Of a stretch of DNA of 61,229 bases, positions 1 through 9,343 are shown piece by piece. The position numbers were made by a program, and so were the translations under genes. This DNA is from Nitrospira sp. SB0662_bin_26 (GTDB taxonomy: Bacteria; Nitrospirota; Nitrospiria; Nitrospirales; UBA8639). Numbering within the stretch: position 1 is the stretch's first letter; every line of letters begins with the position of its first letter. The notes under the pieces were generated by a model, which had not been told where the DNA came from, ran no database searches, and was given only the letters and a program-made list of their open reading frames with translations. Location of the stretch: NCBI GenBank assembly GCA_009840285.1, contig VXOF01000045.1:1-61229 (forward strand). The letters are read 5' to 3'.

Positions 1-3000
1 GGTCAGGGTTTCCCGTTTCAGCTCGATCTTGTGTGCGATTTTTCCGTTTCCCTGGCCGTTTCCATTTCCAACGTCCCCTTTAATTCGTTGCCGAGCGGGA
101 AACAGTTCCGGATCGATGGCCGTCGTCGTGATGGTGCGGGGATCGGCCGGTTCGTCGTCCGTGCATTCGGGGTCCTGTTTGACGGAATCCCCACGCAGGT
201 CATCCTGGTTGACCTGGGCGAGTTCCTTTTTGTCCAGATAGGTAATGGCCAATTCACGGAAAATGTAGTCGATGATCGAGGTCGACATTTTAATGTGGTC
301 GTTGAGGTTGACCGGGCCGTTGGGTTCGAAGCGGGTGAACAGGAACGCTTCGACGAATTCTTCAAGCGGCACGCCGTGTTGGAGGCCTAATGAAATGGCG
401 ATGGCAAAACAGTTCATCAGGCTGCGAAACGCCGCACCTTCCTTGTGCATGTCCAGAAAGATTTCTCCGAGCGTCCCATCCTCGTATTCCCCGGTGCGGA
501 GATAGATCTTGTGACCGCCGATCATGGCCTTTTGCGTATAGCCTCCTCGTCGTGAGGGAAGAGGGCGACGTTTGGCGAGATACCGGACCAGCACCCGTTC
601 CGTCACCTGTTGGGCCGCCTTCATGACGTCGTCATGACGTTCGGATTTTTCGGTCGGGTCCGTCGAGGCGTTGAGGGGCTGGCTCAGTTTGGACCCGTCC
701 CGATACAAGGCCACGGCCTTGAGCATCTGCTGCCATCCCATGAGGTACGCGTCTTCCGCGTCTCTGACGGTGGAATCCGAAGGCATGTTGATGGTCTTGC
801 TGATGGCTCCGCTGATGAACGGCTGGGCCGCGGCCATCATCCGGATGTGTGCCTGCGTGGAAATGAACCGTTTCCCGATGCGACCGCACCGGTTGGCGCA
901 GTCAAAAATCGGAAGATGTTCGTCTTTGAGGTGCGGCGCCTTTTCTATCGTCATGGTCCCGCAGCAAAAATCATTGGCCGCGAGAATTTCTTCCTGGGTA
1001 AAGCCCAACGCGTTGAGAATCGTGAACTGGGGATCGTTGAGTTGGTCGTCGGAGAAGCCGAGGACGTCCCGGCAGAACTCCTCACCCAACGTCCATTTAT
1101 TGAAAGCGAATTGAATTTCAAAAACCTCGTCCAACGTCGCTTCCAGGCGATCGAGCACTTCCGGGGTAAACCCCTTGGCGCGGAGTGATTCGTGATTCAG
1201 GTGCGGAGCCTGTTTCAGGGTCCGGGTGCCCGTGGCATAGGTGATGATGTCGTGGATCTGCTCCTGGGAATAGCCGAGTCCCTTTAACGCCGGGGGCAGG
1301 CTTTGATTAATGATTTTGAAGTAACCGCCGCCGGCCAGTTTCTTGAATTTGACGAGCGCAAAATCGGGCTCGATCCCCGTGGTATCACAGTCCATGACCA
1401 ACCCGATGGTGCCCGTGGGGGCGATCACCGTGGCCTGCGCGTTTCTGAAACCGTGGGCTTTGCCCAATTCGATGGCGCGGTCCCAGGTCTCCTGCGCGGC
1501 CTGTACCAGTGCGGCGGGAGCGGAAGCCTGGTCAATGCCATTCGGCGTCATCGTCAGGCCTTCATAGTCGTCGGGTTTGGCCTGATACGCCGCCCTTCGA
1601 TGGTTTCGCATGACCCGCAGCATCGGCTCGCGGTTCTTCTCAAACCCGGGGAACGGGCCGAGTTCCGCCGCCATCTCCGCTGAAGCGGCATAGGCCTCGC
1701 CGGTCAGGATCGCGGTCAGGGCTCCGCAGATCGCCAATGCCTCGGGAGAATCGTAGGCAATACCCTTTCGCATGAGCAGGGATCCGAGGTTGGCATAGCC
1801 CAGCCCCAACGTGCGAAAGCGAAAACTCTTTTCGGCAATGGGCCGGCTCGGGAATCCCGCCATGAGTACGCTGATTTCCAGGACGATCGTCCAGAGCCTG
1901 ATGGCGTGTCGATACGCCGGGATGTCGAATTCACCGTCAGGCGTCATAAAGGCGCCCAGGTTCAGAGACGCCAGGTTGCACGCGGTATCATCCAGGAACA
2001 TGTATTCGCTGCACGGATTGGAGGCGTTGATGCGTCCGTCCTCGGGGCACGTATGCCATTCATTGATCGTGGTATCGTATTGAATCCCCGGGTCGGCGCA
2101 CATCCAGGCCGCCCAACAGACGCGATCCCACAGATCCTTGGCTTTGAGCGTTCTGGCCACGGCTCCGTCCGTCCGGCGGATGAGCTGCCACTCGCCGTTC
2201 TGCCGCAGCGCATCAAAAAATCCGTTGGGCACGCGAATGCTGTTGTTGGAGTTTTGCCCTGATACCGTTTGGTAGGCCTTGCTGTCCCAGTTCGTATCAT
2301 ATTCATGAAACACGAAATGGGTATAGCCTTCTTGTGCATAGGCAAAGACCCGTTGGATATAGGCCTCGGGCACGCTGGCTTGACGAGCCGCGCGGACGGC
2401 CTCCTTGAGCGGGCGGTTGCGTTCGGGGTCGATTTCGACCGTATCGGGACCGCCGACATTTTTTTGATGACAGGCCTTCAGGACGGCGTTCAACTGACCG
2501 GCGCAGATCCTGGATCCGGTCACCATGGCGGCTACCTTCTGTTCCTCAATCACCTTCCAGTCGATGAACTCTTCGATATCGGGATGGTCCAGATCCAGGC
2601 ACACCATTTTGGCGGCCCGCCGGGTGGTACCGCCCGATTTGATCGCGCCCGCCGCCCGGTCCCCGATCCGAAGGAAGGACATCAGCCCGGAAGATTTTCC
2701 TCCGCCCGACAACGGCTCGTTTTCTCCCCTGAGCCTGGAGAAGTTGGTTCCGGTGCCCGACCCGTATTTGAACAAGCGGGCCTCGCGGACCCACAAATCC
2801 ATAATCCCGCCGTCGTTGACGAGGTCGTCATCGACGGATTGGATGAAGCAGGCGTGAACTTGAGGCCGTTCGTAGGCGTTTTTGGACAGTTTTAGTTTCC
2901 GGGCGTGGGGATCGACGAAAAAATGTCCTTGCGAGGGGCCGCTGATGCCATAGGCATAGTGCAGACCCGTATTGAACCATTGCGGTGAATTGGGGGCGGC

Positions 3001-3396
3001 CATTTGTCTGGCCAGCATGTAACACAGTTCGGCATAAAAAGCCCGGGCGTCCCGGTCCGTGTCGAAATACCCGTGGGTCTCGCCCCACTGCGTCCAGCAG
3101 CCCGCCAGGCGATGAAACACCTGCCGGGCATCACGTTCGCCGCCCGTGACCGGGTTCCCTTGCTCATCCTTGATGGGTTGGCCATCGGCATCGACCTGTG
3201 GCACCCCGGCTTTCCGGAAATATTTTTGGGCCAGAATGTCCACGGCCAGTTGGGACCACTGATCCGGGACCTGAATGTCATCAAGCTGGAATACAACGGA
3301 GCCGTCCGGATTCCTGATTTCCGAAGACCGGGTGGAAAACGGAATACCTTCGTATGGAGATTCTTCGACTCGGGTGAAACGGCGTTCGATCTTCAC
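1..3396 (-). CDS. nrdJ: Adenosylcobalamin-dependent (class II) ribonucleotide reductase, 3' end outside window
   Basis: Reduces ribonucleotides to deoxyribonucleotides in the cytoplasm with a B12-generated thiyl radical. The minus-strand frame is open from the GTG at 3396 to base 1, giving 1132 codons with no stop, so the C-terminus (usually a Cys-rich tail in the ~1200-residue form) is lost. The start is fixed by an in-frame TAA two codons upstream; a GAAGG lies 10 nt before the GTG. Recognisable stretches include [55 protein letters not shown] and, near residue 830, [20 protein letters not shown] followed by [11 protein letters not shown], all typical of long NrdJ proteins. No small subunit or activase lies beside it, as expected for class II. 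A good promoter lies about 95 bp upstream. Confidence 0.95.
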   Translation of the reverse strand, partial: MKIERRFTRVEESPYEGIPFSTRSSEIRNPDGSVVFQLDDIQVPDQWSQLAVDILAQKYFRKAGVPQVDADGQPIKDEQGNPVTGGERDARQVFHRLAGCWTQWGETHGYFDTDRDARAFYAELCYMLARQMAAPNSPQWFNTGLHYAYGISGPSQGHFFVDPHARKLKLSKNAYERPQVHACFIQSVDDDLVNDGGIMDLWVREARLFKYGSGTGTNFSRLRGENEPLSGGGKSSGLMSFLRIGDRAAGAIKSGGTTRRAAKMVCLDLDHPDIEEFIDWKVIEEQKVAAMVTGSRICAGQLNAVLKACHQKNVGGPDTVEIDPERNRPLKEAVRAARQASVPEAYIQRVFAYAQEGYTHFVFHEYDTNWDSKAYQTVSGQNSNNSIRVPNGFFDALRQNGEWQLIRRTDGAVARTLKAKDLWDRVCWAAWMCADPGIQYDTTINEWHTCPEDGRINASNPCSEYMFLDDTACNLASLNLGAFMTPDGEFDIPAYRHAIRLWTIVLEISVLMAGFPSRPIAEKSFRFRTLGLGYANLGSLLMRKGIAYDSPEALAICGALTAILTGEAYAASAEMAAELGPFPGFEKNREPMLRVMRNHRRAAYQAKPDDYEGLTMTPNGIDQASAPAALVQAAQETWDRAIELGKAHGFRNAQATVIAPTGTIGLVMDCDTTGIEPDFALVKFKKLAGGGYFKIINQSLPPALKGLGYSQEQIHDIITYATGTRTLKQAPHLNHESLRAKGFTPEVLDRLEATLDEVFEIQFAFNKWTLGEEFCRDVLGFSDDQLNDPQFTILNALGFTQEEILAANDFCCGTMTIEKAPHLKDEHLPIFDCANRCGRIGKRFISTQAHIRMMAAAQPFISGAISKTINMPSDSTVRDAEDAYLMGWQQMLKAVALYRDGSKLSQPLNASTDPTEKSERHDDVMKAAQQVTERVLVRYLAKRRPLPSRRGGYTQKAMIGGHKIYLRTGEYEDGTLGEIFLDMHKEGAAFRSLMNCFAIAISLGLQHGVPLEEFVEAFLFTRFEPNGPVNLNDHIKMSTSIIDYIFRELAITYLDKKELAQVNQDDLRGDSVKQDPECTDDEPADPRTITTTAIDPELFPARQRIKGDVGNGNGQGNGKIAHKIELKRETLT

Positions 3397-3797
3397 CGTT
3401 TAGCAACCTTCAAAGTGTAATTTATACCTTTTAGTTGGAATTTATTTGCTCAAGATGACACTATCCTTAGAGCCTGACTTGAGCTGCCAATACTAAATAT
3501 TGTGCTTCTTGTTGTCAAGACTGGAATACAGTGTATAGCCTGGGAACAACGAAAACGCTTGTGATTCAGAAATTTATAAGGAAACATTTTGTGTTATGCA
3601 CAGGATGAGAAGGGCGTTTTCCAGTCATCCACAGGATTCTTTCGGCTCGCGTGGCGATGACAACGAGGATCTCTCTGGTCGTCGAGTCTCGATTTTTGCC
3701 GGCATCCATACTATTCTACCCGTTGCATAAGGGGGACAGTGCTTCAACCAAAATCACATCCGGACCTTGATTCATTCTACAAAAGGAGGCGTGCCTC
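3397..3797. other. Intergenic region between divergent genes
   Basis: About 400 bp between nrdJ (minus) and the small membrane protein gene (plus). It is more AT-rich than its neighbours near 3420-3600. Apart from the nrdJ promoter, the two short palindromes around it and the ribosome binding site of the downstream gene (AAAGGAGG just before 3798), I see no ORF, RNA gene or B12-box-like riboswitch motif. Confidence 0.5.
3490..3518 (-). promoter_or_regulatory. Candidate sigma70 promoter of nrdJ
   Basis: On the minus strand TTGACA (3518-3513) is separated by 17 nt from TAGTAT (3495-3490), a near-consensus promoter about 95 bp upstream of the nrdJ GTG. A 5-bp-arm inverted repeat CAATA-N5-TATTG (3488-3502) covers the -10 box. 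A second one, ATACA-G-TGTAT (3526-3536), lies just upstream of the -35 box. These could be operator sites. Confidence 0.55.
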
Positions 3798-4088
3798 ATG
3801 TACGTGTGGAGCAAACGGATTGTCATCACCCTGTTGGTGACGTTTGGCGTCCTGCAGGCGCTCTTTTGGAATGCCGCGACGGGTGGGAGCACGAGCGAAC
3901 TCACCACGCGCACCACGCACTGGTTGGGGATCAACTACTTCCTGCTGGTGGTGTGGGTGTTTGTCTGGATCTACGACCAGGCGCGCGTCCGTGGGAAAAA
4001 TGCGTGGGGCTGGCTGCTCCCCTTGCTGGTTGCCCCGCTGCCCACCCTGGTGGCGTTTGTTCTGGTCCTGCAGCGCCGGCTGAAATAA
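3798..4088 (+). CDS. Small integral membrane protein, unknown function
   Basis: A 96-residue protein with a strong AAAGGAGG ribosome binding site. Three hydrophobic segments are visible: about residues 7-25, 42-60 (YFLLVVWVFVWIY) and 70-90 (WLLPLLVAPLPTLVAFVLV). A short polar stretch with GSTSELTTRTTHW precedes the second helix, and the protein ends in basic QRRLK. The layout suggests an inner-membrane protein. I do not recognise the family. It converges on the TrkH gene with a 9-bp gap. A soluble or secreted role is unlikely. Confidence 0.75.
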   Translation: MYVWSKRIVITLLVTFGVLQALFWNAATGGSTSELTTRTTHWLGINYFLLVVWVFVWIYDQARVRGKNAWGWLLPLLVAPLPTLVAFVLVLQRRLK

Positions 4089-4097
4089 CGAGGCCTC

Positions 4098-5492
4098 TTA
4101 TCCGATCATCACCCTGGATTCCGGATAGCGGTACCGGGGGGTGGTGGTGGTGTAAACGGCGAACAGGCCGATGAGGAGCGGCCCGAACCGGCCGATCAGC
4201 ATCGAGGCGATAATCACCAGCTTGCCGAAGTCGGTGAACAGGGCGGAGAAGCTTCGCCCGTCTCCGTCTCCGAGGGACATCCCGACGATTCCCATCGCCG
4301 ACGTAACTTCGAACATGATGCTCAAAAACGGGCGGTCTTCCGTAAAGTCGAGGACCAGCGTGAACAGGGTGATGGCCGTGAAGGCCAGGATCGCCAGGCA
4401 AAACGCGCGGACCACCAGTTCTCTCGGTATTCTCCTATGAAAGATTTCGACGTCGTGCCGGCGTCGAAGCACCGCCCAGATCGTCACCCAGATGATGGCG
4501 AACGTCGTCGTCTTGATCCCTCCCGACATACTGCCGGGTGAGCCGCCGATGGTCATCAACAGCAGCAGAAAATACAGGGTCGCGTCATTCATGGCGCTGA
4601 TATCCATGGTCGTAAACCCCGCGGTCCGGGACATCGCGTGGAAATGCGCCGTGGCCAGGCGTTCTCCGATGCTCAAGGGCTGAAACGTCTGTGGATTGTT
4701 CCATTCCAGGACCGTGATGCCGAGCGTGCCTGACACGAGGATGACCAGGGTGACCACGATCACGAGTTTCGTGTGCGTCTGAAGCCGAAAACGTCGGCCC
4801 TTGAGATTGTCCTGCACGTCTTGAAAGACAAGGAAACCGATACTGCCGAGAATGACCAGGACCGTCACGATGAGATTGATGGACAGGTCGGATCGATAGG
4901 CAATCAGGCTGTCGGAGAACAGAGCGAACCCCGCGTTGTTGAAGGCGGAGATGGAATGGAAAAGCCCGGAATACAGGGCTTCACCCCACGGCATGTCTTG
5001 TGAAAAGCGTAAAGCAAGAAAGAGAAACCCCAATCCTTCCAACGCCACGGTCGCGATGGCCACGATTTTGACGTAGCGAATCGAGCCGGCCATGTCGAAC
5101 GTGCTCAGCGTTTCGGCCAGCATCATCCGGTCCCGTAGGCCGATGCGATGCCCCAGGGCCAGCAGGATAATCGTGGCCAGCAAGGCGTAACCCAGCCCGC
5201 CGATTTGGATCAGCAGTAGAATGACGATTTGCCCGAAGGTGGTGAATTCATGCGGGGTGTCCATCACGATCAACCCGGTGACGCACACGGCCGAGGTCGC
5301 GGTAAACAGGGCGTCGATGAACCGTAATTCCATGCCGTCCGGGGTGGCAAACGGGAGCATGAGGAGGGCCGCGCCGATGAAGATCAGGGCCGCGGCGGCT
5401 AACGCCACGACCTGACCGGGCAAGAGGCGAACGGACGCCAGCCGGCTGCGAAGGGAAGATGGGGCTGTTTGGGACCGTTCAAGAAGTGGCAT
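4098..5492 (-). CDS. TrkH/KtrB-family potassium uptake channel subunit
   Basis: Inner-membrane K+ translocating subunit of Trk/Ktr uptake systems. The 464-residue length fits KtrB/TrkH. The four pore-loop repeats can be read: SAVCVTGL (about 67-74), SAFNNAGF (about 186-193), SRTAGFTT (about 290-297) and a fourth around SAMGIVGMS (about 401-409). Each contains the selectivity-filter glycine. Hydrophobic membrane-spanning pairs flank each loop. No cytoplasmic KtrA/TrkA regulatory subunit lies next to it, so the partner must be elsewhere. The gene is monocistronic here, followed on the same strand by nothing before the convergent small membrane gene. Confidence 0.92.
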   Translation of the reverse strand: MPLLERSQTAPSSLRSRLASVRLLPGQVVALAAAALIFIGAALLMLPFATPDGMELRFIDALFTATSAVCVTGLIVMDTPHEFTTFGQIVILLLIQIGGLGYALLATIILLALGHRIGLRDRMMLAETLSTFDMAGSIRYVKIVAIATVALEGLGFLFLALRFSQDMPWGEALYSGLFHSISAFNNAGFALFSDSLIAYRSDLSINLIVTVLVILGSIGFLVFQDVQDNLKGRRFRLQTHTKLVIVVTLVILVSGTLGITVLEWNNPQTFQPLSIGERLATAHFHAMSRTAGFTTMDISAMNDATLYFLLLLMTIGGSPGSMSGGIKTTTFAIIWVTIWAVLRRRHDVEIFHRRIPRELVVRAFCLAILAFTAITLFTLVLDFTEDRPFLSIMFEVTSAMGIVGMSLGDGDGRSFSALFTDFGKLVIIASMLIGRFGPLLIGLFAVYTTTTPRYRYPESRVMIG

Positions 5493-5581
5493 GGGGCCGG
5501 TATCGCGTGAGTCTGAGGGAGGCTGTTCGCATCCGGGAGAGTGCCGCTATCCCCTGAAGGGCATGCGGAGGCCGGAAGCGT

Positions 5582-5986
5582 TCAGCAGCGTTGCCCGTTA
5601 AAAAGGCAGGGTTTGTAGCGGGTCGCGTCAAAATCAACGTCTTCTTTATAGACGAGTTCGTTCCCATTGACTCCGTCCTGTTCGGGATCATTCCACATCG
5701 TGTGGTTCCACCAGTAAAACAGGGGATAGGATTCAAGATAGTACACGGGATTGCCATACACGCTTCGCTGGTGCTCCCAGACTTTTCGCCCGACCACGTA
5801 ATCGACTTCTTCCGTCCCTTTCAAGGAATACAAAAAGATGACCATGCGCGTTTCATGGTCGTAAATTTCTTCCAGCCGGGTTTCTTCGTCCGGCTCCACG
5901 GGCAGGGTAGGCTGCGCTACGCTCAAGCCGGGCAGGGCAAGCAGCAATGAGAGGACGATCGGTGCAATCGCAAACGGGTGGGTCAT
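5582..5986 (-). CDS. Secreted hypothetical protein
   Basis: A 134-residue protein starting at the ATG at 5986, which has a TAGGTG ribosome binding site; the frame stays open upstream but lacks signal-peptide character. Residues 1-24 form a classical signal peptide ending in GLSVAQP. The mature part is acidic, then aromatic-rich (YLESYPLFYWWNHTMWND). It has only two cysteines, at the C-terminus (PCLFNGQRC), which may form a disulphide in the periplasm. No family recognised. It lies upstream of the TrkH gene on the same strand with an 89-bp gap; a functional link is unproven. Confidence 0.7.
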   Translation of the reverse strand: MTHPFAIAPIVLSLLLALPGLSVAQPTLPVEPDEETRLEEIYDHETRMVIFLYSLKGTEEVDYVVGRKVWEHQRSVYGNPVYYLESYPLFYWWNHTMWNDPEQDGVNGNELVYKEDVDFDATRYKPCLFNGQRC

Positions 5987-6184
5987 ACGGCACCTAAGAC
6001 GAGACGTTGAACAACCATGCCTTCGGCAACTCCTGTTCATTCTACTCCTAACTATGCCCTTGGGCAATTCGTTTTTGTGATTGACATAGATTTGTCCTTT
6101 TTATGGGACTAGACACAGGAATCTTTCATGCAGGCTTGCCGCCTGCACACCAAGTGATGAAAATGGGGCACATCACGCCACTCT

Positions 6185-6283
6185 GTCATCCTCGACATTT
6201 TTAATCGAGGATCCAGCGTCGTTGTTTTTTCGTTCGTGAAGACAAAAGACACTGGATTCCCGATTACTAACGTCGGGAATGAC
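6185..6283. repeat. Dispersed hairpin repeat, copy A (two half-elements)
   Basis: A 99-bp element bounded by GTCAT...ATGAC. The left half, 6185-6216, is itself a hairpin (CCTCGA ... TCGAGG) ending in ATCCAG. The right half, 6252-6283, begins CTGGATTCC and contains CCCGA ... TCGGG. The left half is the exact reverse complement of the right half of copy C (32100-32131). Related copies are at 24630-24657 and 35795-35840. Confidence 0.8.
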
Positions 6284-6320
6284 GGATTCGGGGATTTATT
6301 TTCATACCAATCGTCAACGG

Positions 6321-6350
6321 TTGTGGGCATGCGGGCGGGTTCTCTATAAT
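6321..6350 (+). promoter_or_regulatory. Candidate sigma70 promoter of mtaB
   Basis: TTGTGG (6321-6326), 18-nt spacer, then a perfect TATAAT (6345-6350), about 29 bp before the mtaB ATG. The implied leader is short, about 20 nt. Confidence 0.6.
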
Positions 6351-6378
6351 ATTTCTCTCCAAACGGGATCCTGGACGC

Positions 6379-7755
6379 ATGAAGAAAAAAGTCGCTTTTT
6401 ACACGGCCGGGTGTCGTCTCAATCAATCGGAGACCGCGGTTCTGACCGACCGGTTTACGAACATGGGTTACGAACAGGTGGCCTATGGAGAGCCGACCGA
6501 CGTGCTTGTGTTGAACACGTGCAGCGTGACGGAGAATGCCGAGGCCGATTGCCGGCGGGTCATTCGCCGGACCTTGCGCCACTCGCCGCGGGCGTTCGTG
6601 GCGGTGACGGGATGCTATGCACAGACCGGGCTCAATACTTTACAGCACCTTCCGGGGGTGGACCTGGTATTGGGCAACCAATACAAAATGTTGCTGCCGG
6701 ACTATCTGGAAGAGATGCCTCACGTGCAAAAACGAGCGTCGACGTTTGTCCGGCATTCGGGATCCATGAGCCGGGAGGATTTCGTTCAGGACGGGGTGGG
6801 GGAATACGCGACGACGCGAGCTAATTTGAAGATCCAGGACGGCTGCAATTTCATGTGTTCCTTTTGTCTGATCCCGTTTGCCAGGGGCCGGGAACGAAGC
6901 CGGCTAGCCGACGACGCGGTGCGAGAGGCTGAACGACTGGTGGAACGAGGCCACCGGGAACTGGTCCTGACCGGCGTGAACGTCGGGCGATTCGCCAATG
7001 GGTCCGAAGGACTTCTCGACCTGATTCAACGGTTGGAACGTATCCCCGGATTGGCCCGCATCCGAATTTCTTCCATCGAGCCCACGACCATCCCCGACGC
7101 GCTTCTCGAGTATATGAGCACCTCGAGGAAGCTGTGCCGGTTTTTACACGTTCCCCTGCAGAGCGGGCATGACGGAATCCTGTCGGCGATGAACCGTCGT
7201 TATACCGTGAGCGAGTATCGGGCTTGGGTGGAAGACGTCGTACAAAAGATCCCTGACGTCTGTGTTGGCACCGACGTGCTCGTCGGGTTTCCCGGAGAAA
7301 CCGATCGTGAGTTTTCGGCGACCTGCGACGTGGTGCGTGATCTGCCATTGGCTTATGCTCACGTGTTCAGCTATTCCACTCGACCGGGGACCCCGGCCGC
7401 TCGTTTGGGCAATCCCGTGCCGCCGGCGGTCATCAAGGCCCGGAGCCGGTTGCTTTCGCGGCTGTCTGCGACGAAACGTGCGCAGTTCTACCAGCGATTT
7501 CTCGACAGGGATTGCCTGGTGTTGTTTGAATCCATGGGCAAGGACGGTTTATGGACCGGCCTGACGGATAATTTTATCCGGGTGAGCGTGGCCGGTTCCG
7601 GCTCGTTGGCCAATCAGATACGGCAGGTCAGACTGACCGGGGTCATGGACCATGCGGCCTTGGGGAAATTGGCGGATGAGGAACCGCCGCGGCCAAGGCG
7701 ATTTCCGATTCCGGTGTTTCAATCCTTTGACAAGGAAGCTGCGTTGCCGGCGTAG
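6379..7755 (+). CDS. mtaB: tRNA t6A37 methylthiotransferase, MtaB type
   Basis: Radical-SAM enzyme that adds a methylthio group to C2 of t6A at position 37 of ANN-decoding tRNAs. The 458-residue protein has the UPF0004 domain with cluster cysteines C12 (TAGCRLNQSE), C48 (NTCSVT) and C79 (TGCYAQ). The radical-SAM motif follows as C156-x3-C160-x2-C163 (DGCNFMCSFC). A TRAM-like C-terminal region with FESMGKDGLWTGLTDNFIRV follows. The AGCRLNQSE start and GCNFMCSFCLIP motif are more like MtaB than MiaB or RimO. miaB begins 34 bp downstream, so the two are probably co-transcribed. Confidence 0.9.
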   Translation: MKKKVAFYTAGCRLNQSETAVLTDRFTNMGYEQVAYGEPTDVLVLNTCSVTENAEADCRRVIRRTLRHSPRAFVAVTGCYAQTGLNTLQHLPGVDLVLGNQYKMLLPDYLEEMPHVQKRASTFVRHSGSMSREDFVQDGVGEYATTRANLKIQDGCNFMCSFCLIPFARGRERSRLADDAVREAERLVERGHRELVLTGVNVGRFANGSEGLLDLIQRLERIPGLARIRISSIEPTTIPDALLEYMSTSRKLCRFLHVPLQSGHDGILSAMNRRYTVSEYRAWVEDVVQKIPDVCVGTDVLVGFPGETDREFSATCDVVRDLPLAYAHVFSYSTRPGTPAARLGNPVPPAVIKARSRLLSRLSATKRAQFYQRFLDRDCLVLFESMGKDGLWTGLTDNFIRVSVAGSGSLANQIRQVRLTGVMDHAALGKLADEEPPRPRRFPIPVFQSFDKEAALPA

Positions 7756-7789
7756 CAAAGTGCCGAGCAACGGTTCAAGAGGTTCCCAA

Positions 7790-9118
7790 GTGTCCTATCG
7801 CGTCTACGTTCAAACGTTCGGCTGTCAGATGAATGAATATGACACCGAATTGGTGCGGTCGTTGTTGAAAGACCGGGGGTTTGCGTTTACGGAGCATCCG
7901 GAACAGGCCGACGTGGTGCTGATGAATACCTGCGCGATCCGGGAAAACGCGCATAACCGGGTCTACGGCCATCTGGCCGAGTGGAAGGCGATGAAGCAAT
8001 CACGGCAGGTGGTCATCGGCGTCCTGGGGTGCATGGCCCAGAATCTGAAAAAAGAATTGATGGAGTCGCAACCCGTCATCGACGTGCTCGCGGGACCGGA
8101 TTCCTATCGGCAACTGCCGGACCTGCTGACGAAGGCCCTGGAACTTCGCGAACCGTCGATGGCCGTGGATCTGTCGGAATACGAAACCTACGAAGCGATT
8201 CTTCCGGAACGCAAGCCCGGGGTCAACGCCTGGATCGCGATCATGCGGGGCTGTGACAATTTTTGCAGTTTCTGCGTGGTGCCCTACACCCGCGGGAGAG
8301 AACGGTCTCGCCCTGCGCAGGGGATTCTGGAAGAAACGCATGTCCTCGCGGCTCAAGGGTACAAACAGGTCACGCTTCTGGGGCAGAACGTCAATTCGTA
8401 TCAAAGTGACGAGGTTGCGTTCGCCAGGCTCCTGTCGGATGTGGCCGACGTGCCGGGTATCGAACGCGTCCGCTTCACGTCCCCGCACCCCAAGGATTTT
8501 CCGCCTGACCTGATCGAGGTGGTGGCGCATCACCCGAACGTGTGCAGGCAAATTCATCTTCCGCTTCAAGCGGGGAGCGATCGCATCCTGGACCTGATGG
8601 GACGGTCGTATACGCGGGCGAAGTACCGGGCCTTGGTGGCCGAAATCCGGAGGCAGGGAGACATGACCCTCAGCACGGATATCATCGCGGGGTTTTGCAC
8701 CGAGACCCACGAGGAATTTCTCGAAACCTATGAGCTGGTGCGGGAGATCGAATTTCAATCGGCTTATATTTTCAAGTATTCGGAACGAAAGAACACGATT
8801 GCCTATCGAAAATTCCCCGATGACGTCCCTGAATCCGTCAAATCGGAGCGGGTGACGCAGCTCGTCGAACTCCAGCGAACGATTTCCTCCGGGAAAAACC
8901 GGCAGTTGATCGGAACGGAGGTGGAAGTGCTGGTGGAAGGCAACGCGAGAAAATCGTCCCGGCAATGGATGGGGCACACGGAAAGCAACGTGACCGTGGT
9001 CTGGGACAAAGACGCGCTTTCTCTCTCACTCGGAGACCGGATCACGATCAGGGTTGAGGATGCCTCGGCCTCCACGCTCTTCGGGACCCCCGTTCCCTCA
9101 CTCGCCTCCGTCGGCTGA
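7790..9118 (+). CDS. miaB: tRNA i6A37 methylthiotransferase MiaB
   Basis: Converts i6A37 to ms2i6A37 in tRNAs reading U-starting codons. I place the start at the GTG at 7790, with AAGAGG 7 nt upstream, because VSYRVYVQTFGCQMNEYD matches the usual MiaB N-terminus; the frame is open further up inside mtaB but that part has no family character. The protein is 442 residues. N-terminal cluster cysteines are C12, C48 and C81. The radical-SAM CxxxCxxC is C155/C159/C162 (RGCDNFCSFCVVPYTRG). A TRAM domain follows (residues about 375-435, EVLVEGNARKSSRQWMGHTE). It sits directly behind its paralogue mtaB. Confidence 0.95.
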   Translation: MSYRVYVQTFGCQMNEYDTELVRSLLKDRGFAFTEHPEQADVVLMNTCAIRENAHNRVYGHLAEWKAMKQSRQVVIGVLGCMAQNLKKELMESQPVIDVLAGPDSYRQLPDLLTKALELREPSMAVDLSEYETYEAILPERKPGVNAWIAIMRGCDNFCSFCVVPYTRGRERSRPAQGILEETHVLAAQGYKQVTLLGQNVNSYQSDEVAFARLLSDVADVPGIERVRFTSPHPKDFPPDLIEVVAHHPNVCRQIHLPLQAGSDRILDLMGRSYTRAKYRALVAEIRRQGDMTLSTDIIAGFCTETHEEFLETYELVREIEFQSAYIFKYSERKNTIAYRKFPDDVPESVKSERVTQLVELQRTISSGKNRQLIGTEVEVLVEGNARKSSRQWMGHTESNVTVVWDKDALSLSLGDRITIRVEDASASTLFGTPVPSLASVG

Positions 9119-9168
9119 GATCATTCCGACGATCCAATGCGGCATGGGTGCTCACCCGACCGGCCGAG

Positions 9169-9197
9169 TTGACCGGCTCCGCAAGGACTTGTATAAG
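9169..9197 (+). promoter_or_regulatory. Promoter of tRNA-Arg
   Basis: TTGACC (9169-9174), exactly 17 nt, then TATAAG (9192-9197), followed by the tRNA 45 bp downstream. Close to consensus, as usual for stable RNA genes. Confidence 0.7.
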
Positions 9198-9241
9198 ATT
9201 GAGTCCTTCAGGAGATCACTTCCATCGCACAGCCAGAACGC

Positions 9242-9317
9242 GCGCCCGTAGCTCAATGGATAGAGCATTTGACTACGGATCAAAAGGTTAGAGGTTCGAC
9301 TCCTCTCGGGCGCGCCA
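9242..9317 (+). tRNA. tRNA-Arg (anticodon ACG)
   Basis: A 76-nt cloverleaf can be folded by eye. The acceptor stem is GCGCCCG/CGGGCGC, the D stem GCTC/GAGC, and the anticodon stem TTTGA/TCAAA with loop CTACGGA (anticodon ACG). The T stem is AGAGG/CCTCT with TTCGACT in the loop. The discriminator is G and CCA is encoded. A34 would be deaminated to inosine by TadA to read CGU/CGC/CGA. It has its own promoter and a hairpin just downstream. Confidence 0.97.
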
Positions 9318-9336
9318 TTTCGGCACTTCGCCGAAA
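9318..9336. terminator. Hairpin between convergent tRNA-Arg and HEAT-repeat gene
   Basis: TTTCGGC-ACTTC-GCCGAAA forms a perfect 7-bp stem with a 5-nt loop, starting one base after the tRNA CCA and ending 7 bp before the stop codon of the opposing gene. It has A/T at the stem base rather than a long T-run, so it may be a weak bidirectional terminator. Confidence 0.5.
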
Positions 9337-9343
9337 ACGGAGC

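Larger units (their letters stand above)
5987..6378. other. Intergenic region with repeat and promoter
   Basis: 392 bp between the secreted hypothetical (minus) and mtaB (plus). It holds the dispersed hairpin repeat at 6185-6283 and the mtaB promoter at 6321-6350. A short palindrome GCAGGC-TTGCC-GCCTGC lies at about 6130-6147. No convincing ORF or structured RNA gene is visible. Confidence 0.5.

Noticed and set aside
6081-6109. TTGACA at 6081 as a second promoter
   Set aside because: No acceptable -10 box lies 16-18 nt downstream on that strand.
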